A stretch of 11,676 nt of DNA from Akkermansiaceae bacterium UBA4145 (GCA_002380675.1 DFWB01000044.1:1-11676); one strand, 5' to 3'. Positions 1 to 6,458 are shown, counted from the first letter of the stretch. Translations and numbers: made by a program. Notes: generated from the letters alone by a model not told the origin.

Positions 1-37
1 TGCGCCCTGTGACCCCGGTCACCCTCCGCTCTCCCCT

Positions 38-568
38 GTGAGCTTGGACTGGTTCGGTGAGCGCATGGATCCGCCCGCTCAGTTCAGCTTCTCATTCGAG
101 AGCGACCTGCTCGTATTTCGAGCTCTCCGGAAGGCGGAAGCGCGATCTCATCCGGACGCTACGCCGGGTCGCTTCATGGAGAGTCTGTGGACCCATGACG
201 TGGCAGAGTTTTTTGTCAGCGATCCAGTGACGGGCCATTATCTGGAGGTAAATCTTTCTCCCAATGGGGCTCATTGGGCTTGTTTGTTTGACGCCCCTCG
301 TCGCCAGCTTGCGGAGGTGAGGGACTCGGGCGCAAGTTCCCGCGGCAGATGCAGGGAGGGGGGATGGGAAGCCCGGTTTGATGTGCCACTTGCGTGGATG
401 AGGGAGCATCTTCATTTCGGAGTGGAAACAAGGCTGAACGTTACGTTCATCCTCGACTCTCCGTCACAGCGTTTTCTCAGCGTGGCAGATCTTGGGGGTG
501 GAGATCCGGATTTCCACCGTCCTGATCATTTCTTGACCTGGCGTCAGGAGGGCCGGAAAGCCGAGTGA
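38..568 (+). CDS. CBM9/DOMON-like beta-sandwich domain protein, 5' end uncertain
   Basis: Small protein of about 176 residues resembling the CBM9-like/DOMON-like family, whose beta-sandwich domains bind sugars or other ligands; no specific ligand can be inferred. Visible family-type motifs are LWTHDVAEFFV (residues 50-60), HYLEVNLSPNGAHW (67-80), an ARFDVPL strand (112-118) and a C-terminal DPDFHRPDHF segment (156-165). No signal peptide is seen from this start, so a cytoplasmic location is likely. The GTG at 38 has no ribosome-binding site, and the frame is open to the window's left edge (first complete codon at 2), so the real start may lie upstream. An ATG at 65 with a weak GGTGAG just before it is another option. 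The gene stops at a TGA 5 bp from the stop of the convergent DUF2017 gene. The family call is from motif resemblance only. Confidence 0.6.
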   Translation: MSLDWFGERMDPPAQFSFSFESDLLVFRALRKAEARSHPDATPGRFMESLWTHDVAEFFVSDPVTGHYLEVNLSPNGAHWACLFDAPRRQLAEVRDSGASSRGRCREGGWEARFDVPLAWMREHLHFGVETRLNVTFILDSPSQRFLSVADLGGGDPDFHRPDHFLTWRQEGRKAE

Positions 569-573
569 GGCTC

Positions 574-1053
574 CTACTCAATCACATGCTCCAGAAGAAC
601 GCTCTGCAGGGCGGAGTAAAACTGGCTTCGGATAAAGGCAGATCTCTTTGGCGGAGGGAATGATTCAACCTCCTCGATCTCCTGGGCAGGACCAAAGCGG
701 TAGTAGCCTTCGAGGGCAATCCGCGCTTGATTGAGTGCTCCGTACCAACTTGGCCCGTCCTCCTGAGATATAAAGAGATGGCCAAGGCTCGGGTCCTCCT
801 CGGAGGCTTTCCGGGCCCCTTGAACTATTTTCTGCACACAGTGTAGCTGGCTATGGAAGAGGTCGCTTAACTCAGGAACGACCATCTCATCCCATTCGGA
901 GGCCTCATCCATTAGAGCGCTGAGACGAGAGGGAAGGCTTTCCTTTTCCATCTTCAACGCATCAGGCGCAATCTGTTCCAGCACGAGCCAGTCCGTAGCG
1001 GTTCCGACTTCGATGCGAAGGCCGCCTTCCACAGTAGGGACGACCTTCATCAT
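574..1053 (-). CDS. DUF2017 family protein, ClpS-linked
   Basis: Predicted 159-residue soluble, mainly helical protein resembling DUF2017, a family best known as the neighbour of clpS in Actinobacteria. Its function is unknown; a role in ClpS/Clp-dependent proteolysis is inferred only from gene linkage. Recognisable parts are an acidic central segment ASEWDEMVVPELSDLF (51-66) and WYGALNQARIAL (103-114), which matches the family's conserved W..aLN.aR..L stretch, then FYSALQSVLLEHV near the C-terminus. The frame stays open to an ATG at 1140, but that would add 29 residues read from inside clpS in another frame. The chosen ATG at 1053 overlaps the clpS stop as ATGA; the next codon, at 1050, is also ATG and equally possible. 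The overlap suggests translational coupling, so the two proteins are probably made together. No signal peptide or membrane segment is visible. Confidence 0.72.
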   Translation of the reverse strand: MMKVVPTVEGGLRIEVGTATDWLVLEQIAPDALKMEKESLPSRLSALMDEASEWDEMVVPELSDLFHSQLHCVQKIVQGARKASEEDPSLGHLFISQEDGPSWYGALNQARIALEGYYRFGPAQEIEEVESFPPPKRSAFIRSQFYSALQSVLLEHVIE

Positions 1054-1355
1054 GAACCGGCTTTCTCGAGACTGGCTTGCAGCTGGAAACCATGCAGCTG
1101 CTGGACATAAAGCTCTGCGGGTTCCCGGGCACCGGTCCATACCAGTGCTTTACCCGCGGTGTGAATGGTTAACATGAGGTCTTCCGCCTGCTCACGAGGG
1201 TAGGCGAATACCTTTTGCAGAACTTTCGTCACATACTCCATCAAGTTCACGGGGTCGTCGAAAACGAGAATATTCCATGCACTGGCAAGTTCCGTTGAAG
1301 CTTTCGTTTCTTCGTCGGTGAGAGTGGTGGCTGATGTTGCTTCGAGAGGATTCAT
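1050..1355 (-). CDS. clpS: ATP-dependent Clp protease adaptor ClpS
   Basis: ClpS is a cytoplasmic adaptor that binds proteins with destabilising N-terminal residues (N-degrons) and hands them to the N-domain of ClpA or ClpC for degradation by ClpP. The 101-residue length is normal. A variable, probably flexible N-terminal tail (1-25) is followed by the folded core: WNILVFDDPVNLMEYV (27-42), KVFAYPREQAEDLM, and LTIHTAGKAL (62-71) with the substrate-pocket histidine at 65. The C-terminus REPAELYVQQLHGFQLQASLE (77-97) is typical of the variant seen in Actinobacteria and PVC bacteria, which has FDDPVNL in place of the proteobacterial NDDYTPM. The gene lies 60 bp downstream of ispG on the same strand and overlaps the DUF2017 start by 4 nt. 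No promoter or terminator is evident in the 60-bp gap, so cotranscription with ispG is plausible. Confidence 0.93.
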   Translation of the reverse strand: MNPLEATSATTLTDEETKASTELASAWNILVFDDPVNLMEYVTKVLQKVFAYPREQAEDLMLTIHTAGKALVWTGAREPAELYVQQLHGFQLQASLEKAGS

Positions 1356-1415
1356 GCCAGGCGCCTTGGGGTGTGAACCGGAGCAGGTGCAGATATCACC
1401 AGTGTTTGCAGGGAT

Positions 1416-3221
1416 CTAGATTTCTGCGGTTTCCCGGACCGGCGGATCAACCCACTTTCCGTGCTCGCTGATCAGGTCGATGAGGCGTGCCACTGCTTCT
1501 TCCTCCGGGATATTGAATTTCACCGCTTCTCTTCCCACGTAGAGATTGATCTTTCCGGGAGCTCCCCCGACGTACCCGAAATCAGCATCAGCCATTTCTC
1601 CGGGGCCGTTGACGATACACCCCATCACCGCAATTCGAACACCCTTGAGATGCCCGGTGGCTTCCCGGATTTTCTGAGTGGTCGTCTGAAGGTTAAACAG
1701 AGTACGACCGCAGCTGGGGCAGGCTACATAGTCGGTCTTGAAAATCCGGGCTCCTGCAGCTTGGAGGATATTGTAACTGATGCGAAGGCTTTGTCCGGGA
1801 GCGTCCTCTCCTTGAATAATGATAGCGTCTCCTATCCCATCACAGAGGAGAGAGCCGATATTGCGCGAGGCCGTAAGTAAGGTATCGAGGAAATCCCGGG
1901 ATGCTCCTCCATGTGCACGGAGGGTGTCCTTGAGAAGAATCGGATGAGCGGCAGTCATCTTCGAGGCGAGGAGCCGGAAGGCCGGAACGACCTCCATGTC
2001 AATGCCGTCGAGGACGGTTATCAGAGCCGGTGTCTTCAGGGCGTCGATTTCCTCGATCGCCGCGGGATCTCTTGGGTCGATGGCTCTGACCCCACTTTCC
2101 TCGATGATTATCTCGGGCTGAAAGTCACCCAGTTTGTCGAGCTTGTGGGCGAGGGCTTCCCATTTGTGCCTGCTGGTAAGCACCCTGAATACCTTGTCTC
2201 CACCTAGTTCATGGCCATTGATCTCGACTACATTGCTGGCGCGCCTTCGATACGAGAAGGGATCCCATGAGGGAGCCGTGGTCGCTGCGGTATCTTCCAG
2301 GAGAGAGCATGAGCCCGAGTCTCGATTCTGGTTCTCAACGATCGCCTGGGCCACTGGGATTTCGTGGACCGGGTCTTCGGTCAGAGAAACTCGGATCGTG
2401 TCACCGATTCCATCGTTGAGTAGCGACCCAATTCCAATCGCGGATTTGATCCGGCCATCCTCGCCATCTCCGGCCTCCGTCACTCCAAGGTGTATCGGAT
2501 AATTCCAGTCCGGGCCCTGCTCATCAAGGCGCGCAATCAGCAGGCGGTAGGCTTCGATCATGACCTTGGGATTAGAAGCCTTCATCGAGAAGACGAGATT
2601 GTGGTAGTCAAGATCCCGGGCAATCCGGACAAATTCGAGGGCGCTCTCCACCATACCCAGGGGAGTATCTCCATACCGGTTCATGATCCGATCTGAGAGA
2701 GAACCGTGATTGGTTCCCACCCGCATGGCGCGACCCAAGTCCTTGCAAAGCTCTACGAGTGGAACGAATTTGAGCCGGATGCGGTCAAGTTCTTCCTCAT
2801 ACTCGGCATCCGAGTAATCGCGGACTTCAAATTTTTTCTTGTCCGCGTAGTTCCCCGGATTCACCCGGACCTTATCGACCCACTTGGCCGCTTCCAGCGC
2901 GGCATCTGGTTTGAAGTGAATATCTGCAACGAGGGGAACTTCACATCCTGCGGCTCTTACCCCGCTTCGGATATGCTCAAGATTGGCTGCGTATTTTCTG
3001 GTCTGGGCGGTGATTCGGACAATTTCACATCCAGCATTTGCGAGTTCAAGAACCTCGGCGACACAGGACTCGGTATCGAGCGTGTCTGCGGTGATCATGG
3101 ATTGAACCCGGATTGGATTCCCACCGCCCACGCCGACGCCCCCAACATTCACCTCGCGCGAGCCTCTTCGCTGGTAGCGAAAGAGGTCCGGGCAGTAACT
3201 GAGATGGGAGGATTTGGTCAT
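1416..3221 (-). CDS. ispG: 4-hydroxy-3-methylbut-2-enyl diphosphate synthase, long (insert-containing) form
   Basis: IspG (GcpE) reductively converts 2-C-methyl-D-erythritol 2,4-cyclodiphosphate to HMBPP, the penultimate step of the MEP isoprenoid pathway, in the cytoplasm. At 601 residues it is the long form known from plants, Chlamydiae, Bacteroidetes and other PVC-type bacteria; the E. coli form has about 370. A TIM barrel (about 25-295, with NPIRVQSMITADTLDT, VADIHF, DKVRVNPGN, RVGTNHGSLSDRI and LGVTEAG) is followed by an extra domain (about 320-485, including LLKDTLRAHGG and LLCDGIGDAIIIQGE), then the Fe-S domain. The [4Fe-4S] ligands are visible: Cys501 and Cys504 in ACPSCGRTLF, Cys535 in MGCIVNGPGE, and Glu542. 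The start ATG has an AAAAAGG-type ribosome-binding site about 8 nt upstream. The gene is first in a minus-strand set with clpS and the DUF2017 gene, and diverges from the TraB-like gene. Confidence 0.97.
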   Translation of the reverse strand: MTKSSHLSYCPDLFRYQRRGSREVNVGGVGVGGGNPIRVQSMITADTLDTESCVAEVLELANAGCEIVRITAQTRKYAANLEHIRSGVRAAGCEVPLVADIHFKPDAALEAAKWVDKVRVNPGNYADKKKFEVRDYSDAEYEEELDRIRLKFVPLVELCKDLGRAMRVGTNHGSLSDRIMNRYGDTPLGMVESALEFVRIARDLDYHNLVFSMKASNPKVMIEAYRLLIARLDEQGPDWNYPIHLGVTEAGDGEDGRIKSAIGIGSLLNDGIGDTIRVSLTEDPVHEIPVAQAIVENQNRDSGSCSLLEDTAATTAPSWDPFSYRRRASNVVEINGHELGGDKVFRVLTSRHKWEALAHKLDKLGDFQPEIIIEESGVRAIDPRDPAAIEEIDALKTPALITVLDGIDMEVVPAFRLLASKMTAAHPILLKDTLRAHGGASRDFLDTLLTASRNIGSLLCDGIGDAIIIQGEDAPGQSLRISYNILQAAGARIFKTDYVACPSCGRTLFNLQTTTQKIREATGHLKGVRIAVMGCIVNGPGEMADADFGYVGGAPGKINLYVGREAVKFNIPEEEAVARLIDLISEHGKWVDPPVRETAEI

Positions 3222-3350
3222 CCGGAGCCTTTTTATCGTGGATTAATATAGCTTACCCAGCAAGGGCACCGGATGTTTTCCCTCTTTTTTTTTTATGAAG
3301 GACAAAACCCTGTTCTTGTCGCGCTGCTCAAGTGTCCTCAAGCTGCTGCA
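3222..3350. promoter_or_regulatory. Divergent intergenic region between ispG and the TraB-like gene
   Basis: These 129 bp must hold the promoter of ispG on the minus strand and probably that of the TraB-like gene on the plus strand. On the minus strand, a TATATT matching a -10 box lies at 3250-3245, 24-29 nt upstream of the ispG start codon, but no convincing -35 sits 16-18 bp above it. The plus strand carries a strong-looking AAGGG at 3262-3266, an uninterrupted run of ten T at 3285-3294 and an ATG at 3295. No operator-like inverted repeat was found. The promoter assignment is tentative. Confidence 0.3.
3262..3275 (+). promoter_or_regulatory. Ribosome-binding site and alternative ATG upstream of the TraB-like gene
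   Basis: AAGGG at 3262-3266 sits 6 nt before an ATG at 3273 that is in frame with the TraB-like gene. It is a better translation start signal than anything before the preferred ATG at 3351, which has no clear Shine-Dalgarno sequence. Use of this start would place 26 residues (MFSLFFFYEG and onward) ahead of the signal peptide. Confidence 0.35.
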
Positions 3351-3354
3351 ATGA
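3295..3354 (+). CDS. Possible 19-codon leader ORF overlapping the TraB-like start
   Basis: A short ORF (MKDKTLFLSRCSSVLKLLQ) begins right after the T10 tract. Its TGA stop overlaps the ATG at 3351 as ATGA, the arrangement used for translational coupling. It lies in a different frame from the 3273 start. There is no Shine-Dalgarno sequence before its own ATG, only poly-T, so it may be chance; it is listed because the 3351 start otherwise has no visible ribosome-binding site. Confidence 0.2.
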   Translation: MKDKTLFLSRCSSVLKLLQ

Positions 3355-4325
3355 ACCGAATTCTTCCATTTTTCTCTCTTACGGTGGTCCTCACCCACCT
3401 TTTTAGCCCTGTGTTGGCTCAGGATGAGCCCGCTACCCCTTCAGTCGAGAAGGTTCCCGGTGGCGAAAAGCCGGCAGTAGAAGCGACGGATTTCATCCGA
3501 ATCGATGAGAATGAGCAGTTCGCTCGCCTGCAAACCTCAATCACTGGATACCAGAAGGGGGATGTCACCGTCGACCTGATCGGAGCGGTGCATATTGCGG
3601 ACAAGAAATATTATGAGACCCTTAATGCGTCTTTCGCCAAGTATGATGCTCTTCTCTTCGAAATGGTTGGGGGTGAGAATATCAACCAGAAAGAGGCTGC
3701 TCGGCAGGAGCAGCAAGGTGGAGATCTCCAGACAAATCTGCTGCGTGGAATGGTGGAGGGGATGTCGCGTTTTCTAAAACTCTCCAGTCAGGTTCAGATG
3801 ATTGATTACTCGGCGAAGAACTTTGTTCACGCAGATCTGACGGCAAAGCAGTTCGAAAAGAAGCAGGATGCCAAAGGAGAGTCCCTTCTCAGCTTCGCGA
3901 TGTCAGCGGCCCAGCAGGCACAGAATGAAGGCGTGGAGCAACCCAGTCCGGCTAAGCTTTTCGCGGCGTTGCTCTCGGGAGACTCAAATATGCTTAAACT
4001 CGAAATGATGAAAAACCTTGGGAATGGGGACGATCAGATTACAGCTCTTGCTGGAGACAATGTGATCATCGGGGATCGCAACGCCAAATGTATCAAGGTC
4101 CTTCGTAAGCAGGTAAAAAAAGGGCGCAAGACAATCGGAGTTTTTTACGGAGCGGCTCATAACCCCGACCTGGAGTCCCGCCTTTTAAAGATGGGCTATA
4201 CCAAAGGCGGACAAGAATGGCTGACCGCATGGGACGTTCCAAAGAACGGGAAGAGCCCTCGTAAGGGAGAGGAGAAGGAAGCCGAAATTCCGGAGAAGCG
4301 GGAAAGTGCCCTCGAGGCAAAGTAG
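3351..4325 (+). CDS. TraB/GumN/TIKI-family protein, exported
   Basis: Predicted 324-residue exported protein with the TraB/GumN/TIKI-type fold. Some eukaryotic relatives (Tiki) are metal-dependent proteases and TraB/PrgY relatives act on pheromone peptides; the substrate here is unknown. A signal peptide (1-23, ending SPVLA before QDEP) is clear. Family-type motifs are GAVHIADKKYY (78-88), LLFEMV with a glutamate at 104, GDRNAKC (241-247) and FYGAAHNPDLESRLLKMGY (265-283). The paired GxxH motifs and the intervening acidic and DRN residues are those expected at the active site. The middle (110-235) is helical and Gln/Lys rich, and the last 27 residues are a Lys/Glu-rich tail. The start at 3351 was chosen because it gives a normal signal peptide. 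An in-frame ATG at 3273 has a much better ribosome-binding site (AAGGG, 6 nt spacing) but would add 26 unlikely N-terminal residues. No terminator follows. Confidence 0.75.
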   Translation: MNRILPFFSLTVVLTHLFSPVLAQDEPATPSVEKVPGGEKPAVEATDFIRIDENEQFARLQTSITGYQKGDVTVDLIGAVHIADKKYYETLNASFAKYDALLFEMVGGENINQKEAARQEQQGGDLQTNLLRGMVEGMSRFLKLSSQVQMIDYSAKNFVHADLTAKQFEKKQDAKGESLLSFAMSAAQQAQNEGVEQPSPAKLFAALLSGDSNMLKLEMMKNLGNGDDQITALAGDNVIIGDRNAKCIKVLRKQVKKGRKTIGVFYGAAHNPDLESRLLKMGYTKGGQEWLTAWDVPKNGKSPRKGEEKEAEIPEKRESALEAK

Positions 4326-4352
4326 CGTCCCGGTGGCCCCAGAGGAGGGCGG

Positions 4353-4439
4353 ATGCTGAACAGGGGTCGCCTCATCGTAGGGGGTGCTGGCTGGGTCAAA
4401 GTTGGCCGAAGGCGATGGTCGCGATTGCACCGCCCTTGA
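4353..4439 (+). CDS. Possible 28-residue cationic small protein
   Basis: An ATG at 4353 preceded by GAGGAGGG (4342-4349) opens a 28-codon ORF ending at a TGA at 4437-4439. The Shine-Dalgarno match is among the best in the window, though the spacing of 3-4 nt is short. The predicted peptide has seven arginines, one lysine and two tryptophans (for example VKVGRRRWSRLHRP at its C-terminus), with a short hydrophobic LIVGG stretch near the N-terminus. No family is recognised. It could equally be chance, since the neighbouring DNA is noncoding and GC rich. Confidence 0.25.
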   Translation: MLNRGRLIVGGAGWVKVGRRRWSRLHRP

Positions 4440-4465
4440 AAAGGCCTCAGCCTGTGGTTCATAAG
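4436..4465 (+). promoter_or_regulatory. Candidate promoter for moxR cluster, possibly leaderless
   Basis: TTGAAA (4436-4441) resembles a -35 box, and CATAAG (4460-4465), 18 bp downstream, resembles a weak -10. Transcription would then start at about 4472, only some 6 nt before the moxR ATG at 4478. The moxR start has no Shine-Dalgarno sequence (the preceding bases are ATTCTCCTATAA), which fits a near-leaderless message. This is pattern matching only. Confidence 0.3.
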
Positions 4466-4477
4466 ATTCTCCTATAA

Positions 4478-5491
4478 ATGAGCACTACCGCAGAAACGGC
4501 CCCTCAGAATCCGGGCCAGCTACAAGATGCCGTCCAGCGTGTCCGAGGGGAACTCGGGAAGGTGATTATCGGACAGGACGAGGTCATTAACGAGGTGATG
4601 ATCGCCATTCTCACTCGAAGTCATGCCCTTCTTGTAGGGGTTCCCGGTCTGGCCAAGACTCTTCTGATCTCGAGTCTGGCCGAGTCTCTGGATCTATCCT
4701 TCAAGCGTATTCAGTTTACGCCGGACCTGATGCCTTCCGACATCACGGGAACCGAAGTAATCTACTCCGACCCGGAGACTAATGAGCGGCAGTTCAAGTT
4801 CCTGCCGGGGCCGATTTTCGCTAACATTATTCTGGCGGATGAGATCAACCGGACGCCCCCCAAGACTCAGGCTTCCATGCTTGAATCCATGCAGGAGCGA
4901 AAGGTGACGGTAGGCGGAGAAGATCACCCGCTTCCGGAGCCCTTCTTTGTTCTCGCCACGCAAAACCCGATCGAACAGGAAGGCACCTATCCACTGCCAG
5001 AGGCCCAGCTGGACCGCTTCATGTTCATGATCAAGGTAGACTACCCCGGGGAGGAAGAGGAGTTCCAGATCCTCAAGTCGTATACCGGGAATGAAGGGGC
5101 CCGCCCGGATCCCGTCCTTGGGGCTGGTGAAATTCTCGACATGCAGCGAGCCGTTCGCGACATGCCGGTTGCAGATCATATCCTGCGCTATGCGGAAAGA
5201 CTGGTGCGGGTTACGCGGCCGGGCTCCGAAGAAGCCCTTGAATTCTGCTCCAAGTGGCTGACGTGGGGAGCGGGCCCTCGGGCAGGCTTGAACCTTGTGC
5301 TGGCTGCCAAGGCAAATGCGCTTCTCAATGGTCAGAGTCATGTGAGTTGTGACGATGTGGCTACGGTCGCCCCTCCCATTTTCCGTCATCGCATCATTCC
5401 TAATTTCAGCGCCCAGAGCGAAGGGCTGACTGCAGATGATATTACTTCCAAGATTCTCGAATCTGTGCCGAAAGACAGGAAACTGGACTAG
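4478..5491 (+). CDS. MoxR-family AAA+ ATPase
   Basis: Cytoplasmic AAA+ ATPase of the MoxR family, 337 residues, a typical length. MoxR proteins are chaperone-like ATPases that work with vWA-domain partners in maturing or assembling protein complexes. The motifs are all present: Walker A GVPGLAKT (54-61, in the family's usual GLAKT form), Walker B IILADEIN (117-124), the family signature FLPGPIFANI just before it, sensor 1 ATQNP (160-164), arginine finger in LDRF (Arg180) and sensor 2 in WGAGPRAG (Arg268). The C-terminal helical lid ends with the common HRIIPNF (304-310). No ribosome-binding site precedes the ATG, but no other start would retain the conserved N-terminal VRGELGKVIIGQ. It heads a five-gene string; the next gene, a DUF58 protein, is the usual MoxR partner. 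Confidence 0.95.
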   Translation: MSTTAETAPQNPGQLQDAVQRVRGELGKVIIGQDEVINEVMIAILTRSHALLVGVPGLAKTLLISSLAESLDLSFKRIQFTPDLMPSDITGTEVIYSDPETNERQFKFLPGPIFANIILADEINRTPPKTQASMLESMQERKVTVGGEDHPLPEPFFVLATQNPIEQEGTYPLPEAQLDRFMFMIKVDYPGEEEEFQILKSYTGNEGARPDPVLGAGEILDMQRAVRDMPVADHILRYAERLVRVTRPGSEEALEFCSKWLTWGAGPRAGLNLVLAAKANALLNGQSHVSCDDVATVAPPIFRHRIIPNFSAQSEGLTADDITSKILESVPKDRKLD

Positions 5492-5500
5492 GAGTTGCGT

Positions 5501-5527
5501 CCTGCTCATGGTGCAGGCTCCCTTTTT
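5501..5527 (+). terminator. Weak hairpin with T-run between moxR and the DUF58 gene
   Basis: CCTGC (5501-5505) and GCAGG (5513-5517) form a 5-bp stem with a 7-nt loop, followed by CTCCC and five T (5523-5527). This is too short for a confident terminator. It could act as a partial attenuator setting the ratio of moxR to downstream genes, or be chance. It sits in the 62-bp gap between the two genes. Confidence 0.2.
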
Positions 5528-5553
5528 AGCTCTCCCGGCAACGCTTTTTACCC

Positions 5554-6453
5554 GTGGACGCCGAAACCCGAAAACTTCTTGATCCCCGCGCTATCGCCCG
5601 GGCGGAAGCTCTGGGAATGAACGCACGGTTCATTGTGGAGGGTTACATGGCGGGGGAGCACAAATCCCCATACAGGGGCTTCGCCATAGAGTTTGCCCAG
5701 CATCGGGAATATGCTCCAGGTGATGATGTAAGGCACCTCGATTGGAAGGTTCAGGCCAAGACGGAGCGCTATTACATCAAGCAGTATGAGCAGGAGACCA
5801 ATTTTGTCGCGCACCTCCTGCTTGATGGCAGCGAGAGCATGAAATACGGCTCGGGGGAGATCAGCAAATTGGAGTATGGCAAGATGATGGCGGCCTGCCT
5901 TGCCTATCTCATTCTTCATCAACGAGATGCCGTGGCACTTGGAATCTTTGATGAAGAGGTCCAGGAATACCTCCCTCGCAGCGACAATCGCGATAACCTT
6001 TTCCGGATCATGGATCGACTTGCCGGGTTTGAGCCTCTTCGCGGAACTCGCCTTGCCCCGGTCCTTCATGGGATGGCTGGCCAGATCAAGCGTAAGGGAA
6101 TCGTTATCGTGATCAGCGATTTCTTTGATGATGAGGAGGAGCTCCTGCAGAGTGTGCAGCACCTCAGGTTCAAGGGGCACGAAGTGATCATGATGCAGGT
6201 TCTCGATCCCTGCGAAATCGATTTTCCTTTCACTGGGAATGTGGAGTTTGAGGGCTTGGAAGATCTTCCTCTCATCCGGACGCGTCCGAGCCAGATCAAA
6301 AAAAGCTACCACCGTGAGTTCGAAAAATTCCGGGAACGATTGCGGTCAGATGTAGAGCGTCACCAGTGCCATTTTGTCGGGGCGCGGACGGATCAACCTC
6401 TCGACGAGGTTCTGGCTAATTACCTCACCTTCAGGAAAAGCACAGCTGGCTGA
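5554..6453 (+). CDS. DUF58 domain protein with vWA-like metal site
   Basis: DUF58 family protein of 299 residues, the standard partner of MoxR ATPases. The family signature REYAPGDDVRHLDWK is at 51-65, followed by a vWA-like region with a MIDAS-type DGSES (91-95) and a second acidic site in VIVISDFFDD (184-193). It probably binds a divalent metal and serves as a substrate- or target-binding partner of MoxR; the target is unknown. Unlike some DUF58 proteins it has no N-terminal membrane helices, so it is predicted cytoplasmic. The GTG start is imposed by an in-frame TAG at 5527 and by conserved residues beginning around LLDPRAIARAE; no ribosome-binding site is visible. It ends 5 bp before the next gene, so coupled expression is likely. 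Confidence 0.93.
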   Translation: MDAETRKLLDPRAIARAEALGMNARFIVEGYMAGEHKSPYRGFAIEFAQHREYAPGDDVRHLDWKVQAKTERYYIKQYEQETNFVAHLLLDGSESMKYGSGEISKLEYGKMMAACLAYLILHQRDAVALGIFDEEVQEYLPRSDNRDNLFRIMDRLAGFEPLRGTRLAPVLHGMAGQIKRKGIVIVISDFFDDEEELLQSVQHLRFKGHEVIMMQVLDPCEIDFPFTGNVEFEGLEDLPLIRTRPSQIKKSYHREFEKFRERLRSDVERHQCHFVGARTDQPLDEVLANYLTFRKSTAG

Positions 6454-6458
6454 TCGTC

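Larger units (their letters stand above)
4326..4477 (+). other. Intergenic region before moxR
   Basis: These 152 bp separate the TraB-like gene from moxR. No stem followed by a T-run is visible, so no intrinsic terminator is called. The region holds a possible small ORF (4353-4439) and a candidate promoter (4436-4465), described separately. A short hairpin GCGA-tgg-TCGC lies within an imperfect larger inverted repeat ending around CGCCCTT (4431-4437), but no T-run follows it. Confidence 0.5.

Noticed and set aside
1050..1140. N-terminal extension of the DUF2017 protein to the ATG at 1140
   Set aside because: The extra 29 residues read through clpS in another frame, look unlike DUF2017 and would lose the ATGA junction.
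2706..3251. Plus-strand open frame of 181 codons opposite the 5' part of ispG
   Set aside because: It is antisense to highly conserved IspG sequence and has no ribosome-binding site or recognisable domain.
4326..4477. tRNA, riboswitch or terminator in the largest gap
   Set aside because: Only small imperfect hairpins without a T-run or cloverleaf were found; no such RNA can be supported anywhere in the window.
4694..5509. Minus-strand open frame of 271 codons opposite moxR
   Set aside because: It lies entirely opposite a gene with all MoxR motifs; its translation shows no recognisable motif and reflects codon bias of the real gene.
5548..6312. Minus-strand open frame of 254 codons opposite the DUF58 gene
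   Set aside because: It is a shadow of a gene with clear DUF58 signatures; no start signal or family resemblance.
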